Below are positions 35,474-46,899 of a stretch of DNA of 64,000 nt, piece after piece. Below the pieces are notes generated by a model. The model was given only the letters and a program-made list of their open reading frames with translations, was not told the DNA's origin and did not search any database. Source of the DNA: Spinellus fusiger (Eukaryota > Mucoromycota > Mucoromycetes > Mucorales > Phycomycetaceae); NCBI GenBank assembly GCA_025094145.1, contig JALLLS010000052.1, forward strand, positions 124,001 to 188,000, written 5' to 3'. Position numbers and translations under genes: made by a program. Position 1 is the stretch's first letter. Each line of letters opens with the position of its first letter.

Positions 35474-35990
35474 CTATTCTTTTCTACAGAATGGAGCTGG
35501 TCGGTGGCGACCATTTAATCCCTCTTCTGCAATTGTATAGATATTCTTTGATGCATTCATATCTCTGTTCCAAACAACTCCACAACTTTGGCAAGCGTGG
35601 ATACTGTTGAAATTTACTAATACCTCGGTGAGGCTATGTATGCTACAAGTGTGACAGATCTTGAGAACAAAAAATAAGAGTAACTGTTAGAAGAGCTTTT
35701 CATATTGGATGAGAGGTCAATCACATTTACCTTTGATGTAAGGAACTCATCAACATCAACCATTAGAAGATCTTCACCCTTTTATCTCATTTTTCAATGA
35801 TTGATATAAAATTCTTGTCAAACCAATACGAGGACCTTTAAACTTGGCAGCATCTTTTCCTTTCATTCCTGAGCCATAAACAACAACTGGCAGCTTGGTA
35901 GAATCATACTCCAATCATTTTAGGTGCCAATACCCCTTCTCACTAATAAAACAGTAAAAATAATGAGTCCAAGATGTGTCAACGTAATCT
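35474..35990 (-). pseudogene. Decayed Fanzor (eukaryotic TnpB-like nuclease), C-terminal part
   Basis: On the minus strand the sequence reads LEYDSTKLPVVVYGSGMKGK, then KFKGPRIGLTRILYQSL, then LLMVDVDEFLTSK, an intron with GTAAAT..CTCAAG edges, and then ICHTC..HACQSCGVVWNRDMNAS and KNIYTIAEEG, ending at a stop at 35474-35476. The DEFLTSK-xC-xx-C and CxxCG-x-x-WNRDxNAxxNI pattern is the RuvC-III plus zinc-ribbon end of TnpB/Fanzor RNA-guided nucleases, and the intron fits a eukaryotic copy. The reading frame is broken: a stop at 35915-35917, where Trp would fit, and a frameshift near 35775. The N-terminal half was not found. It is a relic; the host element and its guide RNA are not identifiable. 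Confidence 0.75.
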
Positions 35991-37971
35991 AGGTGTGTGT
36001 CGTATTACCCTTGCACTGGCACCTTCCTGCCTTTGTTCTTTGTTCTTTTCATCTATCGTATTGCGATCTCTTCTTTTTAATATCTCTATTTTGCTTTGTT
36101 TTCTTTCTTCTATACTTATTGTATTTTATGCCACTATTTATTAATATATTGACCATTTCTTCATATACAGCAGATAAACACCGTAAATAACCAGGATCCA
36201 TATGACTGTCACTCTTCCTAATTTACTTGGATGTTCTATATAAACCATAGCTGTCACTTGCGAATAGAAATAGCAGAATAATATAAGTGTAGTTGTCTAC
36301 ATCTTTAATATATATATATATATATAAGACTTTAATCCAAACAGCTTTCTAGAGTATAAACAAGATAAGCTTTAAGGACATGGGCAGCTGACTGTTTTTT
36401 GTTCTCAACTTGTTTTCTTTCTGTCACTCCATACCCTTCTCTTTTCTGTCAATTTCTGTGTGAGTAGCCAGCCTAACGAGGTCCTACGTGCCTCTTGTCT
36501 CATATCAATCGAATATTTTTGGGATATATAAAGAAATACACGAACAATAAAGTCATAATATTTCTTTGGTTGGCTAATGTGTTTTAAAAGAACCTTTTCA
36601 CTGTCTGTCTGTCTTGGCATTGACTATGGACTGTGCAATTAAACACTATAAAGATGGATAAAAGAAAGAAGTAAAGCTGACATTGCAACTCAGTCACTGC
36701 ATTTATTGTTTAATATAATGTGTTATCCATAAAATCACAGTATTTTCAATAGAACACTGCTTGAGAAAGGTTTATTATAGGACTCACACGGAATTAACTC
36801 TAGTGGTCATTGTCCATAAAATAGAACCAAACTCACTTACATTGAGAACAGTGTATTCATTTATTGACTCAATATTTATAATCACCTCAATTATCTCATT
36901 GTAACTGGTATTAACAATAGTACTTAATGATTACAAAGTATTGTTTCTAATACTGTCTCTTAGGCTTAAGGCAAATAGAGTGTGAACTGTTTGACTTGTG
37001 AATTCTGACATGAATTTTATGACTGAATACTAAAATGTATACATTGCCAGAATAGAGATAAAATTATTATTTGTTTTGATATTCCCCTCCTTTTGTTATT
37101 TCTCACATTTCACATACAACTTAACACCTAAGTACTCGTCAAGATGAGCATAAATAAGCAAGTTAATGTGCTATTATTAACAAAGAGAAACAGTAGAAGG
37201 AAGTGATAGACACTACCAAAGGCTATTCTAGTGATAAAAAGGTAAGCAGTGTCTTCATCTGGGCTTGATACCATTGTAATCCACAAGACACTCAATGTAT
37301 TGTTATTAGGCAAGTAAAGACTCCTTTCAAGTCAGTCCCAAGTAGTCTTCCATACTGTCTAAGGTGTCTATACTGTCTAGGGTATACTCCTGAGCATAGT
37401 TATCTATCTCCCAATGATAAATCACAAAGATTTTAGGGTGTGGATTCTATTGCTATGAGGGAATGCACTTGGGCAGTAGCTATAGTCATACTATAGTATT
37501 AGCTATATTATTATAATAAACAATTTTATTCATAAACAATGACATTGGTGGCTAAGTTTCTAATTTTAAACCCCTTCTTAAAATGCGAGCATATAAGTCG
37601 ATACGCAAATAATAACTCATACTATTGACATCATCAAAAATAATGATGCTGTACTTTTCAAAGGCCGACTATATGTGGCTGCTCAGAGCGTTGTTTTTAG
37701 GCATTCTTTCCTTTATACAGAATTGCAATGAAGAGTAGAATGCCTCATAGAAACTACCAAGACAAAGATAATCCAAGTATGTAATTCAAAAAATGAAAAA
37801 GAACCTTGACTGTACTAATGTAGTTTTCAAATCTTAAGACTTCAATGCTAGGTTACAATCAGTGCTGTAATTATGAACAAAATTCAGAGAGACAGGTTAT
37901 GTAAAACAATCTGCTACTTTTACATGATTCAGTGAAGTTCTGACAGATCTTCTGTTAGGTCTTTCACTATC

Positions 37972-38292
37972 TCTCTACACTGTATATTATCAAAGAAGAA
38001 GTAAGGGAATCTGATACGCATGCTTAGGCACCTTGTCAGTAGGCTTCCCCTGGCCGACCCGAGTGAAAGTGATAATGAAGTGTATTTTACAATTATGTAT
38101 ATACATAGACTATCACAAGTAACGAATGCTTTTCAATGCTGGTCTCTACACTGTATATTATCAAAGAGAAAGCAAGGGAATCTGATACGCATGCTTAGGC
38201 ACCTTGTCAGTAGGCTTCCCCTGGCCGACCCGAGTGAAAGTGGTAATGAAGTGTATTTTACAATTATGTATATACATAGACTATCACAAGTA
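37972..38292. repeat. Tandem duplication, period 171 bp
   Basis: Two near-identical segments of about 150 bp, at 37972-38121 and 38143-38292, are exactly 171 bp apart. They differ at only a handful of positions. Both run from TCTCTACACTGTATATTATC to CTATCACAAGTA. A 139-residue frame crosses both copies and therefore repeats itself; its coding status is doubtful. Confidence 0.92.
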
Positions 38293-39321
38293 GCTGTAAT
38301 GTTGGGCACTAAAGACATGTTTGGAGACACATGGAGCCAGAATGGCTGGCTACTGACATTGTGTTATGAACGGAAAGAAAAAGATTTGGGGATGTCCTTG
38401 ACTGTGCGAGTGTGTAGAAGAGTGGGGGTATGTAGATAGTTTTACAGAGAAATAGAAATGTGGAATACAAACAGGTTTGTAATAGAACTGTGGCATGTTG
38501 TGCTTGTTCATTAACGATCCAACGAATAGGAAAGAGATACAAAGGAAACAGGTTGAGAACAAGAACCAGCTCCCTATCTGAGTCAAAAGAAGCCTATATT
38601 ACTCAACAGTACTCCAGAAGCAGCTCGGGTCAAGGTCTGTTTGATTAAAGAAGTAGTAAACTACCCTTTTTATACTACTTTGCTATCTATTCTCTGTGAC
38701 GTGGGGGTTTATCTACTTGTCTTTTCAACAGTACTTTTAACCAAACATTCAAGATAGGATGGCCACACTCCACTATCTTACACTAGGTCTTACCCACGTC
38801 TATGCAGGTCTTAGTCACATAGTAACATGGTAATATTACCTAGATATTATCATCCTGTTGGTTCTACTCGTAGTAACCAGGTAGCAACATCTGACTGTTT
38901 ACTAAACTTACCTTAGCCGTACCTACATAGTACCACCCTATTGTTTCCAGTCGAAAGAAGTTATTGAAATACAGCACTTGTCAAAACAAAGGTTAAAAGG
39001 TTTAACTGGTTGTTTTTAATCATTTCATGCGCATCTATGTCTACACCAGGGCTATCAATCATCTCAAATATGACAGTAATTTCAGTACACACTTTAAAGA
39101 GATCTTTTTATTTTCTTGTATCCATAATAAACGTTTTATCTCTACAGCAGTTCTTAACTTTGAAAAATTTACTCTCAAATATAAGTAATTCTCTCTCCTC
39201 CCCCTTAGACATATCATCCGAGCCCTGTATTTAGCTCAAAGTCAATAACAGTTTGAATATAGTTCTATAGGTTTGAGCACAGCAACCTTTTTTTTTTTAA
39301 ATCTGACGTCATATTATGTTT

Positions 39322-41498
39322 TTAATCATTGTTTAATTTTCTTTTCTTTGACTTTGGCGAGAAGAGAACGCGTGGGGTCTCACAAGGAGTCTCTGATGGA
39401 TCAACTTTCATCCTAGTAGTACCTTTCAATCTTGATACTGACAATTCTACTTTAAGCCCTTCTGCAACTTCAGTAGCCACCTTTTCCAAATGATTCTTTG
39501 GATTTAGAGAAGGATGAGTTTAATGCTTCAAGGGAATATAGCAACTATCTTACCTTGAACTTAAAAAGAGTGTTGATGGTTTCTGGTATGTGCTTAATCT
39601 CTTTTTTACTTGTGGGCAATAATAGTCTTTTGACCAGATTTGCAATATGTACACCATTTTTTTCTTCTAGACTATACATATAGCCAGTGCTGCCTGTTTG
39701 TAAATATATTTGTCAGTCATTTGAGTCTGTGAGATACAGTTGATTGTTTTAGCAAATGCTTACCAACAAAATCCATAGCAACTACATTCTTTGTTTTTAT
39801 GCTGTATCTTCGCTTCAGCTGATTGAGAATAGTCAAGTTTGTTCGTAGATTTTTGGATTGCTGCTTCATGGCTATACTCTGGGTAGCAGATGCCTTCTTC
39901 CACTCATTCGTCGATAGCTCGATCATTTCCTTCTTTTCGTATGTCACCACAATTGCATCAACTTTTCTAATAGCAGAGGTTGACAAGGCATCATCTTCCG
40001 ATAATGGATAAAGAGAGTGGTTCAAGAGTATATGCTCTTTTGTAGCTAAACAACCAGGTTCGCCACTGGTTTTTTTTTATAGATTCATAATTAACCAAAC
40101 ATTGCACTCACTAAATACACAAGCTCTCAACTTACTCTAATATACAAAGTTTAGATCCAGAAAAAACATAATCCAGCATGGTGGCACATCGTCGATAGCA
40201 TGTCAATTCACTATCTTTCTCCTTCCAGTTTTCAACAGCTTCAAGCCTGTTATTTAATACAGGCATTAATATAATGGATGGTTAACATTTTGATATTTTT
40301 CAAACTTACATGCATCTAAAAGCATTAAGCATCTTGTAGGTATCATTATTTGCTGAAACTGTTTTTTTCAGTTCCAACTGCTCCGTAAGAATTGCAACCA
40401 TCATTTTGCCTATGTCAACATCATCACCTCCACTTTTAACAGAGTCATTGTAAGAAATAATGCTTTTAAAGCAAATTTGTCTTTTTTTTTTTGCAAGTAC
40501 CTTTTCAGCACCTTGTCCATCATCTTCTTATCCTCTTTCAACAATCCCGTGTACATGTCTTTATCCACAGAATCGATAGCCTCCATCTCCTTCTTGGTTA
40601 GCACCTTTTCAAGTACCTCATAGGACTTGGGGTGTACAAGATTGACAATGTTTGATAGAGACAGCCTGGCAAGGTACAGAGCACAGGCTTGTTAAGCCAA
40701 TAGCTCAATGCTTTTGAAGGTAGTTTACTTACTTTAGCATCATATCATCAATATCATCAATGTCCTCTTTCAACAACAACTTTGATGCCAATCCAAGTAG
40801 CTTATCTTTTATAAAGACTTTTCTCTTCATCATGAAATTCATGTTTGTTAAACTAAGATACATATAAACATGCCAGTTAGCATAAAAGAATGACAAGAAA
40901 TCCTTGGGCACGAAAGTTACCTTTTTGTAGTATAGTTTATATAGCTGATAGATTGGATATTCTTCAACGTATTCTTTTTTACTATCAGCTTCATCTTCAT
41001 TATCAGCATGGTCCTCTTCCTTGTCACTATCAACGTCTTCTGCTTCATTGCTGCTTTTTCTGGACAAGCTCTCTTGTTCCAACAACCCCAACGATCTTTC
41101 TGAGGTATTTATCATGCTCCTGCTTTCAAGCTCTTGACCTTCAATTCTACTGCTTGCTTTAAATTCCCTCTACATTACATCTTTGTTAGGTATGAAGAGA
41201 AAAACAATGTGTATTCATGCTTTTACCAGGAGTGACAGGTCTTTGAACAGCTTGTTCCATCTGTCTTTTTTGAATTGTGAAGTTCTGTAAGATAAAAGTT
41301 CTTAAAATGATGTATAAATTGATTAGACCGATAAGCTTACTTTAACAGGTCTCTTCTAAGCTTTCTTATTGTAGAATTGAAACGGTTTAACCAAAATCTG
41401 TGGAGACTTTGGGGTGTGAAAATATCAACTTCTAAAGACCATTCAGCAATTTTATCTTCGAAACGTGTGATGAAACCATTAAAGGTGGGCTTTGTCAT
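39322..41498 (-). CDS. Multi-exon protein of unknown function, lineage-restricted type
   Basis: A continuous product can be spliced from about ten exons. It starts at 41498 (MTKPTFNGFITRFEDKIAEW), passes TPQSLHRFWLNRFNSTIRKL, an acidic stretch, LGLASKLLLKEDIDDIDDM, LSLSNIVNLVHPKSYEVLE, LTEQLELKKTVSANNDTYKM and LEAVENWKEKDSELTCYRRC, then IRKVDAIVVTYEKKEMIELS, NLRTNLTILNQLKRRYSIK, STGYMYSLEEKNGVHIANL, VKRLLLPTSKKEIKHIPETI and finally FSPKSKKRKLNND with a stop at 39322-39324. Exons join through GT-AG introns of about 45-75 nt with no stop or frameshift, so the gene looks intact. The KSKKRK end resembles a nuclear signal. From memory, the pattern recalls a large uncharacterised Mucorales family whose core (VDAIVV..EMIELS) is reminiscent of a PD-(D/E)XK fold, here without the usual Lys. 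No function is assigned. Confidence 0.7.
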
Positions 41499-41700
41499 TG
41501 TTTGAATGAATTCATATAACTCTATATGAAAGGCTTTAATGTATAGACCTTTACTCTACTTGTTTCAATTACCTTTTTCACAATCTAGTTGGGTCATCTT
41601 GAACTTGTTGGAAGGTTAGAAAACAGAACGTAGAATTTGGGCTATGATATGAGAATAAACTATTCATACACAATCAATGTTTACTAAACTTTGAGCATTT

Positions 41701-41968
41701 GTGTCGTAAGACATTTTCTATAACTGGAACTAGAACCCTTTTTGGAAATATCAACTCTCACTACTAAACTGAGAAGGTGGATGCTATTGAATAACAAGGG
41801 ATAATAATTCATAGTATTCAATAACATACCTCTGAAGCTAAAACAATAGTAGTAGAAAAGTAGAAAAGACGTAGCAATACAAAGTAATAAACAGGAGAGT
41901 TTAAATATCTGTTAACTGACGGGATTTCCTTTGGACTAACAAGCCATTGACGATAATTATTATAAAAT
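41701..41968 (+). repeat. Dispersed repeat, copy 1 (about 268 bp)
   Basis: This segment, from GTGTCGTAAGACATTTTC to GATAATTATTATAAAAT, recurs at 58019-58287 in the same orientation, with only about five differences. It contains an internal inverted pair (TATTGAATA / TATTCAATA). It encodes nothing. It could be a solo LTR, a short non-autonomous transposon or part of a larger element; target duplications are not clear. Confidence 0.93.
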
Positions 41969-42369
41969 CACTTTTTAAGAAGGGCCAATCCGGCTATTTG
42001 ATTAGTTGATGCATAATGCGCAGTCACCCTCATTGAATTTGTTTAATATTTGTTGGGAAGCATGGTGATAAAAGGGAAAAAGAGAGACTTATTTCTATTG
42101 TGTGAAGCTCTGTTCTTTCTCAATAGTGTTAGGCCAACACGGTATTTCAGATGGATATTCAGAATATTACATTTGTGGGGAATATGAAAAGGTAGAAGAT
42201 GGAAGATGGTGGGGCATTTATTACCTGTTGATGACCGGATTAGAGTTGGCTGTGAGTGTGATTGAGAGGAAAAAGGCCTATAATTTAAAGTAGTGTTAGA
42301 AACATCAAAGAGTGTGGATCACTATTGCATTTAGAGAGTCATGGAAACCCCTAAAAAGTGAATGAGATG

Positions 42370-43100
42370 AATTCAAGACACCTGGAAAGATGTTATTAGA
42401 AAGGATCCATTTGCCTCATACAATCAACTGAAATTGGGAATATTGAAGTTTGAGGTTGATATAAGTAGAGACACCCTTATCAGCTACTGCAATCAGTTAG
42501 AGTATGTATCCTTTTCTGTAGACCACACTCTGGCCTTGACTGCAAAACACAAAGAGAAACAGTTTCGTTGGGCTGTGGAACATGCCAGTTGAACAATTGA
42601 TTAGTGGAGAGGTATCATTTAGTCTGGTGAGTCAACATACATTATAAAAGGGAATAATATAGATGTCTGTGTCATTAAAATAGTTAGAGAACGTTATAGT
42701 TATAACCCTATTGTTCCAACAATGTGGTTTGGTGGTGATGGTGTGATGTTTTAGAGCTGATATTAGGCTAATGGAATCGGCTCATTCGTTGTTGTTGATA
42801 GCAATGTAAACCAAGACAAATACATCAGAATTTTGGCTGATGAGTTCTATCCTTGGTTCATGAAATTGTATCAGAAAGAAAACAGGGAGAGGCTGTTACA
42901 AGAAGAGGGTGCTAGCTGTCATACTGGGGCCTATGCTAGATGGTGAAAAGAGACACATCAAATTAGAGTACTTTGATTACTAGCCTACACAAAGCCCTTT
43001 TTGAACCCAATTGAACATGTCTGGTGGGCCTTGGAAATATGAATTGAAGAAAGAAGGGTATCCATTATCAATGTAGAAATTAGTATTGAATTTGCACAAT
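42370..43100 (+). pseudogene. Decayed Tc1/mariner-type transposase
   Basis: Translation gives pieces in Tc1 order: KHKEKQFRWAVEHAS, GIGSFVVVDSNVNQDKYIRI, LADEFYPWFMKLYQKENRER, LLQEEGASCHTGAYARW and SPFLNPIEHVWWALE. The last piece is the usual region of the third catalytic acid. One frame has stops at 42590, 42602, 42752, 42758, 42764 and 42944, several where Trp is expected, and a frameshift just before 42981. The copy is dead. No terminal inverted repeats were identified. Confidence 0.85.
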
Positions 43101-44309
43101 GATGGGTTCTGAGTATGACAGTCTGGCATCTGTCTGTCATTGATGCCAAAGAAGGCCATACAAAGTATTAGCTGTATTATTATTCTATTTTCTATAATTA
43201 AAGATATTGAGACTTGATATGCTTAAGTTTGTAGCTTATAGATCAAATGTAAAATGTTTTATTTAATGTTGAACATGTCTTATCTGTTTCATCCTGATAT
43301 TTATACTCAAAGGTATTCAATTCAGTTGAGTGTGGCTGTATTCACACTTGAACAAGTATGTTTATCCTAATTATATACCCAATAGCATTATCTGAGTGAA
43401 CTATCTTCAAAATAGATAGATAAGCTGTTGTAAGTATGGCTATTTGTACAAAAGTCATCTTAACTGTTCAAGAAATGATAGATACCAAACAGAATGTAGT
43501 GACATTGTGATAAGACCAATTAATGGCAGCTTACTGTAAAAAATGAGTGAGATGAATCAGTCATACAGTCCTATGAGTTAAGTACTTCTTTCTTTCCACA
43601 GGACAGTCAGGCTAGACTATAAATACATGCTCAGTCAATAACCAAAATGTCAAGATAAGCACAATAAAACACTACTGTTGTCGTCTTTGGCTTTAACCAA
43701 AGGGAAACCCGGACAGTTCAAAGAGTAAACAAAGTCTGATCTTTATTAAAGGTTATTTCACACTTCTTTGATACTTTTCTAATTAATAATATCTAATAAA
43801 AGGCTATGGAAAGCCCCTTCTTGATAGAGTATCATCTCTTAGATATACGCCTTACTAACTAACTCATCTTCCATCACGGGGTCCCGTTTAGGCAGTTTGT
43901 GTTTCTATTGACTGGGATGATCGATAGTTCTATTTATGGAAAGTGATCTTCCGACAAACCTTTGATCTTTAAACACCGTTACATACAACGGCAAACTATT
44001 TTTGGACGTAATAGGAAAGAGATATCACCGCTTAAAGGCTAGAAACTCTTTGGGTGTGTAAATAACTCATGGACACAAGGCACCCTATCCCTCATTTGAT
44101 TTCGAATTGTTACAGGATGAAGGTTATCTTTATAGTGATCTGCTTTGCTGACTTTATTGCCTTTTGAATATTTATTTACACTATTTCCAAAAAGTAATGT
44201 CACATTCGCTTGTCGTATCTGTGGATAGATTGTATTGTAGAATTCTATGAAGCGCGACATGACTGTTCGCAAATAGTGTATGGAGTATCATTTATTGGTT
44301 TTTTTCTTC

Positions 44310-44596
44310 TTTTTCAAACGATTTGCGTATAGTATAAAATAAAAGAAAAGCCTTATAGTTTTACTGTCTTTTTCTTTCTTTCTTTTTTCCTAACAACTTT
44401 TGATTAATGGTGAGTCATTGAACCAAAGATCCAATGAATAGTGATATGAATTAAAAAATTGATTTTGGTAAAAAGCAGTAAGATGATAGAAAGCTTCTCA
44501 TCATCTGAATGTTATACGCAAACCTGGAAATTGAGTACGCAAATAATAATTCCAGTACACAAGAAAATAAATTAGATACGCAAATCGTTTGAAAAA
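44310..44596. mobile_element. Short element with 21-bp terminal inverted repeats (MITE-like)
   Basis: The ends 44310-44330 and 44576-44596 are perfect inverted copies; the core of each arm reads CAAACGATTTGCGTAT. The 245 bp between them contain two more TACGCAAA motifs in the orientation of the right arm and no coding capacity. The size and structure suit a miniature inverted-repeat transposable element. A related stretch (GATACGCAAATAATAACT) occurs at 37600-37617, suggesting another fragment nearby. No target-site duplication was established. Confidence 0.7.
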
Positions 44597-45443
44597 TAAA
44601 CCCCACTTCTTTCATTCTCTCTTATTTTTCCTCATTTCCCCCTCTTTTTGAGGTTTTATTCACTTTTCTAATTCATTTCTTTTTATATTTGTTTGTTTGC
44701 TCTTCGTTTTTTTAAGGGAAGTGTTTCCGTGGATATTCCTAAAGGGTCAAAAGCTTATTATAGGGTAGCTACTAGGCCGGATGTATGAACAGCATCTTCA
44801 ACGCCCGAAAATATAAAATAAAATATTTTAAACTGTACACAAGATACTTAAGAAAGAGAGAGAGAGAGAGATTGGCTACAATACCAACAAGAGATGTACC
44901 CAGAGATGGTTGTATACTTATTTATAGATATAAATATATATCTTATTCTTCTATCAGACGCTTTTTATTTATTGCGGGAAAAAGAAGCTCAATAGTAGGT
45001 AACCTTGGGTAAGTTAATTGAAGTAGATAGATGGTCATTTGCTGCTATTGTTAACTTGTCTCTTCCTGTCACTAGAAGTTTATCTTGACACTTACAATAA
45101 TCCTTTCTATTGAATAGAAGATAACCAAGATGATGTATAATGCCGTCGTTGGCACCGGAATATATTTTATTAACTCTTGACAAAATGTTTATAAACCCTT
45201 ACTTAACCCGTATAAAGCATAGTGTTTGTTGTTTGAAGGGGATTGTAAGGTCAATCGAGTGAATACGGGAGGGAAAAGAATACATAAGACAAGTGAATAA
45301 AGTTGAGACAGATTTCTACTAATAAAAAGTAGCACCAAGAGCCAACCAGTGTAAGCTAAATGTCATAGAGAGTATTTGGGTAGGCAAAGTAGCCTCAAGC
45401 TAGGAAATACAGTACAACACAGAGATATCAACAAATGTCTCTT

Positions 45444-45520
45444 CCACACCATGATCTGAACTAGCGACCATTCTACCTGGCAAACAGACGTTCTTCCGGT
45501 TGGGCCAACCACCACGGCCC
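45444..45520 (-). repeat. Degenerate tRNA-like sequence (tRNA pseudogene or SINE head)
   Basis: The 77-nt minus-strand segment beginning GGGCCGTGGTGGTTGG has an A-box-like D arm, a possible anticodon loop TTGCCAG (anticodon GCC would be Gly) and a B-box-like GGTCGCTAGTTCAGATC. The acceptor stem and T stem do not pair, so it is not a functional tRNA. It may be a tRNA pseudogene or the promoter part of a tRNA-derived SINE. Confidence 0.45.
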
Positions 45521-46899
45521 TAGATAACTAAGATACCTGTAATATAAGACAGATAGTCATGCATTTTAAATCATCGACCAACTTTATTTATCACCGGGAT
45601 ACACAATGTAGCATTGGATTTTAATGTTTCAATAGCAGACATATGGCATCACAGATGCATTCAATCCATAAGAACCATGTAATTCTTTAATTGATACTCT
45701 AGCTAATGTTTTTTTCTTTTTTTCTTTTTCGGATTCTATCTTTAAGCTGTCTTATCATATGGTAAATACATCCATTGAAAATTCATTATCTCTGTAGAAT
45801 CTTCTCTTTTTTTTTCTCGTGCGATTATACTTACATTTGAGAATAGATGGTGTATAGGAACCTCAAAAAGAGGTTATATACTTCAGACACCAAGTCTTAT
45901 ATTATCTTTTTTTTTAAAGTTATTGAATTCGGATTATATGAACTGCAAGATAAAGTACAGACTACCCAATTAATTAAATCATAATTTTATTATCTGCAAG
46001 AGTTGATAATATGTTTTTCTTTCATATTTCTTCTTTATATTTCCTTTATCAGCCTGTTGGTATCATGTAGTTTAGAATCACAGACAGATACACTACATAT
46101 TGAGGGGTTGTACTCTTTTAAATAAAATACAGCCATACCATTGACGCACATACATCTTTCTAGCGAGTGAATATTGAAATAATAGTATAGTCTTCTTCAT
46201 CTGAATTTTGGCTTGACTCACTCTATGTAATGTAGATACATACAGTATGTCTACTCCAATGAGTGAGTGGCCTCCAGTTGTCTACTATAGTTTGTTCTTA
46301 ATAATGAACAGAAATATTCAACAGGATCTAGCCAATGATCAGATTCTGATACACAATAATCTAATCATCAATGCCTACAAAAGGTATGTATGCTTTGGTA
46401 TTCAAATATTATTGTTTGCATTTATATTTTTGAGCTACCTTTGTTCATCTACTTATGCGCATAAACATTTTGGATCTTTAACAGCGACTGTTTGTCACCC
46501 AGTCTTAGAGTGCTGTCTAACATCAACTCCTAATTAATAAGAACTGCAAACACCTGCTAATTGATATGCGATTGGATGTGCGACATAAATATCTCTTATA
46601 ACCTGAGAAGAAATAATCAAAATGATATTTCCAGCAGAAACCCTGCATTATTCATACATAACCAGCAATATGCTAAAATAGGAGTCGCGAGGAGAAACCA
46701 TTTGCCTTGCAGTCCTATAAATTAATATAAATGAGTTATAGTTTGTTCTTGTCCTTGCACTTCATCTTCACCCCTTTTCTATTCAATAAGAGAACAACTG
46801 CCTTGTATTTCCTGCTATACCCTATCCATTTACTGTTTGAATGATGGCACCATTGAAATGTAAATAGACTGGACACTCACCCTTTTTTTTACTAACTAC

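Larger units (their letters stand above)
34601..39321. other. Repeat-rich, gene-poor region
   Basis: No intact gene could be built here. It contains the Fanzor relic and the tandem duplication listed separately, and otherwise AT-rich sequence. A minus-strand frame at 36405-36620 (Lys/Arg-rich, about 71 residues) has no recognised family. A TATA run lies at about 36308-36326. Confidence 0.4.
41969..46899. other. Repeat-rich, gene-poor region
   Basis: Apart from the Tc1 relic, the inverted-repeat element and the tRNA-like sequence listed separately, no gene can be supported. A minus-strand frame at 44039-44272 (RFIEFYNTIYPQIRQANVTL and NLHPVTIRNQMRDRVPCVHE) reads like real protein but has no recognised family; it may be a transposon fragment. 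A plus-strand frame at 46247-46537 is weak. Confidence 0.4.

Noticed and set aside
36405..36620. Lys/Arg-rich minus-strand frame as a possible N-terminal Fanzor piece
   Set aside because: No recognisable Fanzor motif, and no continuous or spliced link to the C-terminal relic could be traced.
42102..42293. 63-residue plus-strand frame before the Tc1 relic
   Set aside because: No recognised motif and no clear link to the transposase frame.
46247..46537. Possible small gene with a membrane segment
   Set aside because: A splice (GTATGTAT..TTAACAG) gives a short product of about 60 residues, but there is no family resemblance and the region is AT-rich; evidence too weak.
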